Positions 36,900-42,838 of a DNA stretch of 42,838 nucleotides are shown here, piece by piece. The position numbers were made by a program, and so were the translations under genes. Source of the DNA: Methylococcales symbiont of Hymedesmia sp. n. MRB-2018 (lineage in GTDB: Bacteria; Pseudomonadota; Gammaproteobacteria; Methylococcales; Methylomonadaceae); the NCBI GenBank assembly GCA_003666385.1, contig QPIN01000044.1, positions 1 through 42,838 on the forward strand, read 5' to 3'. The notes under the pieces were generated by a model. The model did not search any database. It was not told the DNA's origin and worked only from the letters and a program-made list of their open reading frames with translations. The first letter of the stretch is position 1. Every line of letters starts with the position of its first letter.

Positions 36900-37268
36900 A
36901 TGACAAAAACATCAGATGCAGATCAGTTAATTGCACAGGCTCGGAAATATAAAGAAGAGCGTGAAAAAAATTACAGAGAAAAAGCACTAAAACTATATCC
37001 ATGGGTTTGTGGTCGTTGTACGCGTGAATTCACCCATACTAATTTGCGTGAATTAACGGTACATCATAAAAATCATAATCATGATGATAATCCACAGAAT
37101 GGCAGCAATTGGGAATTATTATGCCTTTATTGCCATGATAATGAGCATGCCCGGTTTGAAGAGCAAGTGCGATATGGCAGTGATGTATTATCTAGTGAAC
37201 AACAAACGGCGGGTGCAACTTTTAATCCATTTGCTGGCTTGAAAGGAAACATGGGAAATACAGAGTGA
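36900..37268 (+). CDS. yajD: HNH nuclease family protein YajD
   Basis: The 122-residue protein matches YajD: LYPWVCGRCTREFTHTNLRELTVHHKNHNHDDNP and NWELLCLYCHDNEHAR. The two CxxC pairs bind zinc and the HH-N-H residues form an HNH nuclease fold. The cellular role is not established. It overlaps slyX by 4 bp (GTGA). Confidence 0.88.
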   Translation: MTKTSDADQLIAQARKYKEEREKNYREKALKLYPWVCGRCTREFTHTNLRELTVHHKNHNHDDNPQNGSNWELLCLYCHDNEHARFEEQVRYGSDVLSSEQQTAGATFNPFAGLKGNMGNTE

Positions 37269-37474
37269 ATATAGATGAAGAGCGTTTTACCGAACTTGAA
37301 ATTAAGTTAGCCTACCAAGAAGATTTATTACAAACATTGAATTTAATAGTTATTGAACAGCAAACTCAAATAAGCCAGTTAGAAGAAAGCTGTAAGTTGC
37401 TAGTTAAGCGTATAAAAAGCATAGGTGGAAATGAAATGATTGATACTGGGCTTGAAGTTCCTCCGCATTATTAG
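37265..37474 (+). CDS. slyX: SlyX family protein
   Basis: A 69-residue coiled-coil protein with the SlyX pattern: RFTELEIKLAYQEDLLQTLNLIVIEQQTQISQLEESCKLL and the C-terminal EVPPHY. Function is unknown. It starts with GTG overlapping the yajD stop. Confidence 0.87.
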   Translation: MNIDEERFTELEIKLAYQEDLLQTLNLIVIEQQTQISQLEESCKLLVKRIKSIGGNEMIDTGLEVPPHY

Positions 37475-37523
37475 AAAACAAGTAATAATTTTCCTACACA
37501 CAAAGCAGTAATAAACAAGCTCA

Positions 37524-38372
37524 ATGATAAAAATAGGTAAGTTTAATAAACTTAAAGTAATTAAGCTGTCTGCAAAAGACACCTATCTTGATGCAGGTGA
37601 TTCTGTTGAAGTTTTGTTGGAAAAAACAGAGGTGCTTGGGCAATGTGGAATAGGTGATGCGCTCAATGTTTTTGTTTATGGTGATGCAAAAGGTGGCTTG
37701 AAAGCAACGATGCAGATTCCTTATGCTCAGGTGGATGATATAGCCTGGTTAAAAGTTAAGGAGGTTAATGCTGCTGGGGCCTTCTTAGATTGGGGTTTAA
37801 GCAAGGACTTATTATTGCCCTATGGCGAACAAACTCAAAAAGTGGTTGAAGGTCGTTCCTGTCTGGTTAAATTATTTTTGGATGAAGAAAATAGGATAAC
37901 GGCATCCATGTTGTTAGATGATTTTATTCAGGAAGAAGCGTTTTATTTTAAAGAGGGACAAAAAGTAGACGTGATAATTGCTGATGAAACTGACTTAGGA
38001 AGAAAAGCGATTATTAATAATGAATATTGGGGTGTGCTTTATAAAAATGAAATTTTTCAGCATTTGAGAAAAGGACAAAAAACTACAGCGTATATTAAAA
38101 AAATTAGAGAGGATAATAAGCTGGATTTGGTGCTTCAGATGGCTAGGTTTGGTGATAAAGTTGATTCAGTGACTGAAAAAATTCTAGCTAAACTTGAGGC
38201 ACAAAGTGGGGTTATTTTAATCAATGATAAAAGTCATCCTGATGATATTTATAAAGCCTTTGCTGTCAGTAAAAAAGTATTTAAACAATCCATTGGTGGT
38301 TTGTATAAGAAACGAATAATTTCAATTGATAAAACAGGCATTAGTTTGTTGAATAAAAAGAGTGATTTGTAA
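37524..38372 (+). CDS. cvfB: S1-like RNA-binding protein, CvfB family
   Basis: The 282-residue protein follows the CvfB/YitL layout: successive S1-like OB folds ([83 protein letters not shown]) and a C-terminal winged-helix part ([30 protein letters not shown]). Members bind RNA and affect expression of other genes in Gram-positive bacteria; the gammaproteobacterial role is unclear. It ends one base before the parC start. Confidence 0.87.
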   Translation: MIKIGKFNKLKVIKLSAKDTYLDAGDSVEVLLEKTEVLGQCGIGDALNVFVYGDAKGGLKATMQIPYAQVDDIAWLKVKEVNAAGAFLDWGLSKDLLLPYGEQTQKVVEGRSCLVKLFLDEENRITASMLLDDFIQEEAFYFKEGQKVDVIIADETDLGRKAIINNEYWGVLYKNEIFQHLRKGQKTTAYIKKIREDNKLDLVLQMARFGDKVDSVTEKILAKLEAQSGVILINDKSHPDDIYKAFAVSKKVFKQSIGGLYKKRIISIDKTGISLLNKKSDL

Positions 38373-38373
38373 T

Positions 38374-40614
38374 ATGGGATTACAGCAAAATTACGAACAA
38401 TTACCGTTAAAGGATTTTGCTGAGAAGGCCTATCTGGATTATTCCATGTACGTTATTTTAGATAGAGCCTTACCACATATTGGGGATGGTTTGAAACCGG
38501 TACAAAGGCGTATTGTTTATGCCATGTCTGAACTGGGTTTAAATGCCTTGGCCAAGTTTAAAAAATCAGCCAGAACCGTAGGGGATGTATTAGGTAAATA
38601 TCATCCGCATGGTGACTCTGCTTGCTATGAAGCCATGGTGCTGATGGCACAAGATTTTTCTTATCGCTATCCTTTAATTGACGGGCAGGGAAACTGGGGC
38701 TCGCCCGATGATCCCAAGTCGTTTGCCGCTATGCGTTATACCGAGTCACGGTTAACCGCTTATGCCCAAACTTTATTGAGTGAGTTAGGACAAGGTACAG
38801 TTGACTGGACTGATAATTTTGATGGCTCTTTGCAAGAACCCGTGTTATTGCCTGCTAGGCTTCCGAATATTTTATTAAATGGGACAATGGGAATTGCTGT
38901 CGGTATGGCGACGGATATTCCTCCTCATAATTTACGTGAAGTCGTAAACGCCTGTATTTATCTGTTAGAGGAGCCTGAAGCAGCAACAGAGACATTGCAA
39001 AATTTCATTAAAGGTCCTGATTATCCTACCCATGCAGAAATAATAAGTTCAAGTCAGGATATTAGCAAAATATATGAGAGCGGAAATGGATCAATAAAAA
39101 TGCGAGCAAGATATGAAAAGGAAGAAAATAATGTGGTGATAACAGCATTACCATATCAAGTATCTGGTGCTAAATTATTGGAACAGATCGCGGCTCAAAT
39201 GCTGGCTAAAAAATTACCGATGATTGAAGATTTAAGGGATGAATCGGATCATGAGAACCCAACGCGGTTGGTGATTATTCCCAAATCAAAACGGATGGAT
39301 GTGGAAAACGTCATGTCACACTTGTTTGCTACCACTGACCTAGAAAAAAATTACCGCGTTAACATGAATATGATCGGTTTAAATGGCAAACCGATAGTTA
39401 AAAATCTCCGTGTTATTTTGACTGAATGGTTAAGCTTCAGAACCGAGACTGTGCGTAGAAGGTTGCAATACAGACTTGATAAGGTAATTGCCAGATTACA
39501 TATTTTAGAAGGTTTATTAATTGCTTTTCTAAATATTGATGAAGTCATTGCAATTATTCGGGAGCATGATAAGCCCAAGCCCGTTTTGATGGAACATTTT
39601 GGGATAACGGATATTCAAGCGGAAGCGATTTTAGAATTAAAATTAAGACAGCTTGCAAAACTTGAAGAAATGAAAATTCGAGGTGAGCAAGATGCACTTG
39701 AAAAAGAGTGTCAGGCACTGGAAAAAACCTTGGGATCTAAGCGTTTACTCAATCGTTTAATTAAAGCAGAATTAAAAAGAGATGCTGAAAAATATGGTGA
39801 TGATAGACGTTCACCGATTGTTGCCAGAGCAGCATCACAGGTTTTAGATACCACAGAACTGATTAGTAATGAGCCTGTAACTATCATCTTGTCACAAAAA
39901 GGCTGGATACGTGCAGCTAAAGGCCATGATATTGATGAGACAGGTTTAAATTATCGTTCAGGTGATAAATATCTGGATTCAGCAAAAGGTCGTTCAACTC
40001 AACCTGTTTATATCCTGGATTCAACAGGACGGGTTTACAATGCCTCTACCCATAACCTACCCTCGGCACGTAGTCAGGGTGAGCCTTTAACCGGACGGTT
40101 AAAGCCACCTGCTGGTTCTTTGTTTACTCATGTTTTTGCAGGGCAAGCTGAAGATTGGTATTTGTTGGTTAGTAATATCGGCTATGGTTTTCGGGTGCAG
40201 CTAAAAGACCTACAAAGTAAAAATAAAGCAGGAAAAGCGGTCATTACTCTGCCTGTGGGTGCAAAAGCTTTAGCACCTGCTTGTATTAATGATTCTAATT
40301 ATGTGGCTGTAGCAACTTTGCAGGGTCGTCTGTTAATCTTTCCAGTTCAAGAATTACCCGCTTTAGCTAAAGGTAAAGGCAATAAATTAATTCAAATTAA
40401 ACCGGCTGATTTTAGTGCTGATAAAGATGAAGTGGTCGCCGTTTGTTTGATTACAGAAGGAAGCGGACTTAAAATTTTATCAGGAAAAAGACACCTTGCC
40501 CTAAAAGAAAAGAATATAGAGGCTTATTCAGGAGCAAGGGCAAAGAGAGGGTCAGCACTCCCTAGAGGGTTTCAACGTGTTGATGCCATTATGAGTGAGG
40601 TGGATATTACATAA
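38374..40614 (+). CDS. parC: DNA topoisomerase IV subunit A
   Basis: ParC is the DNA-cleaving subunit of topoisomerase IV, which decatenates daughter chromosomes. The winged-helix domain shows [12 protein letters not shown] and [14 protein letters not shown]; the catalytic tyrosine is Tyr122 in AAMRYTESR. Positions equivalent to the quinolone-resistance sites hold the wild-type Ser82 and Glu86. A C-terminal beta-pinwheel follows. The ATG at 38374 gives 747 residues, near E. coli ParC (752); the frame is open a little further upstream. parE is not in the window. Confidence 0.95.
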   Translation: MGLQQNYEQLPLKDFAEKAYLDYSMYVILDRALPHIGDGLKPVQRRIVYAMSELGLNALAKFKKSARTVGDVLGKYHPHGDSACYEAMVLMAQDFSYRYPLIDGQGNWGSPDDPKSFAAMRYTESRLTAYAQTLLSELGQGTVDWTDNFDGSLQEPVLLPARLPNILLNGTMGIAVGMATDIPPHNLREVVNACIYLLEEPEAATETLQNFIKGPDYPTHAEIISSSQDISKIYESGNGSIKMRARYEKEENNVVITALPYQVSGAKLLEQIAAQMLAKKLPMIEDLRDESDHENPTRLVIIPKSKRMDVENVMSHLFATTDLEKNYRVNMNMIGLNGKPIVKNLRVILTEWLSFRTETVRRRLQYRLDKVIARLHILEGLLIAFLNIDEVIAIIREHDKPKPVLMEHFGITDIQAEAILELKLRQLAKLEEMKIRGEQDALEKECQALEKTLGSKRLLNRLIKAELKRDAEKYGDDRRSPIVARAASQVLDTTELISNEPVTIILSQKGWIRAAKGHDIDETGLNYRSGDKYLDSAKGRSTQPVYILDSTGRVYNASTHNLPSARSQGEPLTGRLKPPAGSLFTHVFAGQAEDWYLLVSNIGYGFRVQLKDLQSKNKAGKAVITLPVGAKALAPACINDSNYVAVATLQGRLLIFPVQELPALAKGKGNKLIQIKPADFSADKDEVVAVCLITEGSGLKILSGKRHLALKEKNIEAYSGARAKRGSALPRGFQRVDAIMSEVDIT

Positions 40615-40670
40615 AATTTTTTGTGGCTTGGATTAGCACATTATTTTTAATCAAAAATTGGAGAGATATT

Positions 40671-41345
40671 GTGTGTAAATTAAAAAATAATTTATTAGTG
40701 ATTTTAATGTTAATAGGTTTTATTTTTTCAACAAATGTTTTAGCTTGGGTTGATTGCAATGGCTTAGAGAGTGGATATCACTATGATGTTCATGAGGATG
40801 ATAGAGGAAATTGTATAAGATTTCAAGCACTATCTAAACATGCCAACAGAGATTGGATTAGTGAAGACACGGGTATTATTCGTAAGGCGAATGTGAGATG
40901 GGATGGAGTTGTAAGATATGCAAAAGGTAGAAGATCTTTTTTTGATAATTTTTTTCAGCGGACGCCCGTTAAAAAAGTTGAAAAAACTTCTATGACTATG
41001 GATGAAATTCGTGCTTATAAATTTAATCCAAGCCTAAATAGCTATATGACACCACTAGATAATATAATCGCCAAAACGCTGATTGAAAAATATGATTTAT
41101 GGAATGTTTATCGTGTCGCTGGTAGTGGGGGTATTCGGGCTAAAATGAAGCAAATTGGTTTGGGAGGTCACTCTAAAATATACTACCGTCCTCATTCAGG
41201 AAATATTTTTGGTTATATGTATCGTAATTTTAGCATAATAGAAATTATGCAAAAATTAAAAATTTTAAACAAAGATTTTACAGAAATGGATATTGAAGTT
41301 GCTTATATTTTTTTAAAGAAATTTTTTCCAGAAATTTCTTTATAG
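40671..41345 (+). CDS. Secreted protein of unknown function
   Basis: I choose the GTG at 40671 because GGAGAG lies 5 bp upstream and it places a signal peptide at the start (NNLLVILMLIGFIFSTNVLA, cut before WVDC). The frame is open to 40623. The mature region has two cysteines close to its start (WVDCNGLESG and DRGNCIRF), a basic middle (RYAKGRRSFFDNFFQR) and a C-terminal half with GSGGIRAKMKQIGLGGHSKIYYRPHSGNIFGYMY. I do not recognise a family. It is probably periplasmic or exported. A strong terminator follows, which argues that it is a genuine host gene. Confidence 0.65.
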   Translation: MCKLKNNLLVILMLIGFIFSTNVLAWVDCNGLESGYHYDVHEDDRGNCIRFQALSKHANRDWISEDTGIIRKANVRWDGVVRYAKGRRSFFDNFFQRTPVKKVEKTSMTMDEIRAYKFNPSLNSYMTPLDNIIAKTLIEKYDLWNVYRVAGSGGIRAKMKQIGLGGHSKIYYRPHSGNIFGYMYRNFSIIEIMQKLKILNKDFTEMDIEVAYIFLKKFFPEISL

Positions 41346-41437
41346 CCTATGCTAATATGATGAAAAAAAGACAAGATATTGATGGTGTAAATATTGAAAA
41401 AATTATCACATCACTTTAACTTAAAAAACTGTCAAAC

Positions 41438-41475
41438 AAAAACCTCTGTTTCACAACAGAGGTTTTTTATTTTTA
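41438..41475 (+). terminator. Strong intrinsic terminator
   Basis: AAAAACCTCTGT, a TTCACA loop and ACAGAGGTTTTT form a 12-bp perfect stem followed by TATTTTT. It ends the transcript of the secreted protein gene and marks the boundary with the foreign-looking DNA. A run of eight C's (41495-41502) lies just beyond. Confidence 0.88.
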
Positions 41476-41527
41476 ATTTCCTATATTTTTTGATCCCCCC
41501 CCTTATAGGTCTTAGTATAGTAAAAGC

Positions 41528-42597
41528 TCACTTCTTGCTTCTTCTTAATTTACATCCCTCAGTTTCGTAGTTAGATTTTTTCCTCCACTTATAGCTACGC
41601 CTGTAGTTTTCACAAGCATCATCACTCTCGCCACTTTTATCAGGCATGTCATACACATGCCTTGTATAGATCACTTTATTGGATTCTTTTTGTATATTCT
41701 CCTGACAGTTGTCAATTGTTTGTTGAAAGTTTTTTATAAACCCATTAATGGTTTTTATATAATGATCAATTTCAACACAGTCATTACGACCATTCTCAAC
41801 CAGACCAACTTGTTGATTAGTAGGGAGAGAAGTAAAGGGGTTTGTTATACGTAGTCATAATGAACCATGAGCAGTATCCTTATTATTATTTCAATAAGCA
41901 CTACAGTTTCCATTTTGCAGGTAACTATTTCTTGATGCAAATTTTTTGTGAGAGTTTTTTTCCCATTATAATCACTCGTAAAATCATCTACTAAAATAGC
42001 TGTAACTTTCTCATCCTTTAACTCATTAGCATATTTAGAGTACTCCTTAAAATCACCTAAAGGTATCTCCGTCCCAAGAGCGCAGGCCTCTGAAATAGGA
42101 GTATTTTTTGTTGTATTTACAGGTGCAATTTTATGAATTTTGGGAGAACCAATAAAGCCATCTAAAGTTCCTGCAATTTTTTTAGTTGGTTGGACAATTG
42201 GGCTAAATCGAACTTTTAAAAGTTCTGGGTTTATTTCATTAAAAAAAATAAAAGCAGAAAACATAAGAACTAACGCTCCGATAGAACGAAAAATTATATT
42301 TTTGGAATCTGATTTTTTATGCCAAGTTCCTGAGCCAATATATTGAATTCCTGCTCAGACAATCATAATAACCGCTCCGATAGACAAAAACCCTAAGGAG
42401 AATTTTACGATAAAGTCTATGTAAAATCCAAGAGCTTTTGATGAATTTGTTTTATTTATTTCTGTTTGAACGGCTGCTAAGCCCCCGTAATCTTCTAAAA
42501 GAGCAAAAGCATGTTTTTCTTCTGCTTGAGAAATTTCGGGGGTTATGAAAAAAAAAGTGGGTAAGAATAAAATTAATAAAAATAATACATGGCTATG
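41528..42597 (-). pseudogene. T4SS pilin-like gene with three in-frame UGA codons and one frameshift
   Basis: One frame on the minus strand reads a signal-like helix (VLFLLILFLPTFFFITPEI), SQAEEKHAFALLEDYGGL, a helix YIDFIVKFSLGFLSIG, then VIMIV-(UGA)-AGIQYIGSGTWHKKS, a second helix SIGALVLMFSAFIFF and NEINPELLKVR. Helix, (Y/W)GGI-Y, helix, INP-L is the pattern of small VirB2-like T4SS pilins (T4SS_pilin family) abundant in CPR bacteria. The frame continues for about 230 more residues, needing one extra base at the A6 run near 41942; it then passes two more UGAs (41891-41893, 41855-41857) and becomes a Cys-rich, basic tail ending at a UGA (41528-41530). No in-frame UAA or UAG occurs. The start codon is lost next to the IS1595-type element. 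Under the host code only 41845-42264 is open. Confidence 0.5.
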
Positions 42598-42652
42598 AAC
42601 TTACAACAGGTTGAGCAGTCAAAAACCTGAACTGATAAATTGGAGATCCGCG

Positions 42653-42838
42653 ATGCAAGCTAAAATTACAAATTTCTGGGAGTGGCAGCAGCATTTTTCT
42701 GACGAAAAGATCTGTCTTGAGGCAATCATTAAACAGAGATGGCCTGAAGGTTTTTGTTGCCCTCGATGTAATCATAATAAAGGGTGGTTGCTTAAAACAC
42801 GCCATGTTTTTGAATGTTCGGATTGTCATCATCATACG
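42653..42838 (+). mobile_element. IS1595-family transposase, 5' part (runs off the window)
   Basis: The 62 visible residues begin MQAKITNFWEWQQHFSDE and contain the N-terminal zinc ribbon of IS1595/ISXO2-type transposases: WPEGFCCPRCNHNKGWLL and FECSDCHHHT. GGAG stands before the ATG. The gene continues past the end of the window, so the DDE domain cannot be seen. The left terminus of the element lies somewhere in about 42590-42652 and abuts the truncated pilin-like gene. Confidence 0.8.

Noticed and set aside
41657..41854. 65-codon plus-strand frame
   Set aside because: It is antisense to the pilin-like reading, with no ribosome site or family features.
42593..42835. 80-codon minus-strand frame at the window end
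   Set aside because: It is antisense to the zinc-ribbon start of the IS1595-type transposase.

Overview
The window is a 42.8-kb stretch of an AT-rich gammaproteobacterial chromosome. Gene orders typical of Gammaproteobacteria are present: exbB-exbD-lpxK-Trm112-kdsB, tgt-yajC-secD-secF, rlmN-pilF ... hisS-yfgM-bamB-der, and yajD/slyX/cvfB/parC. Lipid A and Kdo enzymes, the BAM lipoprotein BamB, an Slp lipoprotein and a type IV pilus pilotin show a diderm cell. A marine or symbiotic methanotroph- or sulfur-oxidiser-like lineage is possible, but this is inference; no methane or sulfur gene is present.

Layout. 1-2.15 kb is decayed mobile DNA: a coiled-coil membrane protein, an IS5-family remnant fused to the start of a glycosyltransferase-like gene, and an IS630 remnant with a nonsense codon. 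2.2-6.5 kb holds an MFS permease and the ExbBD/LPS operon. 6.6-7.1 kb is a palindrome, a tiny membrane protein and a 157-bp inverted-repeat element whose end supplies the stop codon of queG. 7.1-12.3 kb, minus strand, carries queG, gdhA, pyk and gap. 12.5-16.7 kb has an orphan TRAP binding protein, a VTT-membrane/disulfide-oxidoreductase fusion, a 142-bp MITE at that gene's 5' edge, and slp. 17-24.4 kb has htpG behind a sigma-32 type promoter, a PIN-domain remnant, tgt-yajC-secDF and ndk. 24.4-31.2 kb is the rlmN to der block, in which rodZ and ispG are absent between pilF and hisS. 31.3-32.6 kb is a cargo gene (the intact paralogue of the broken gene at 1.2-1.5 kb) between two IS30-family 3' remnants. 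32.9-35.8 kb holds a secreted repeat protein and a NitT/TauT-type ABC importer. 35.9-41.3 kb carries moaA, yajD, slyX, cvfB, parC and a secreted unknown. 41.5-42.8 kb is foreign-looking.

The most unusual part is 41.5-42.6 kb. On the minus strand, one long reading resembles the small type IV secretion pilins common in Candidate Phyla Radiation (CPR) bacteria. It is interrupted only by three in-frame UGA codons and one slip at an A6 run, and it lies directly against an IS1595-family transposase gene. It could be DNA from a UGA-recoding episymbiont, an assembly chimera, or a plain pseudogene. Other points of interest are two families of small inverted-repeat elements that reach into coding sequence, the IS-flanked cargo gene family, and the repeat protein beside the ABC importer.

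All calls come from reading the sequence without database searches.
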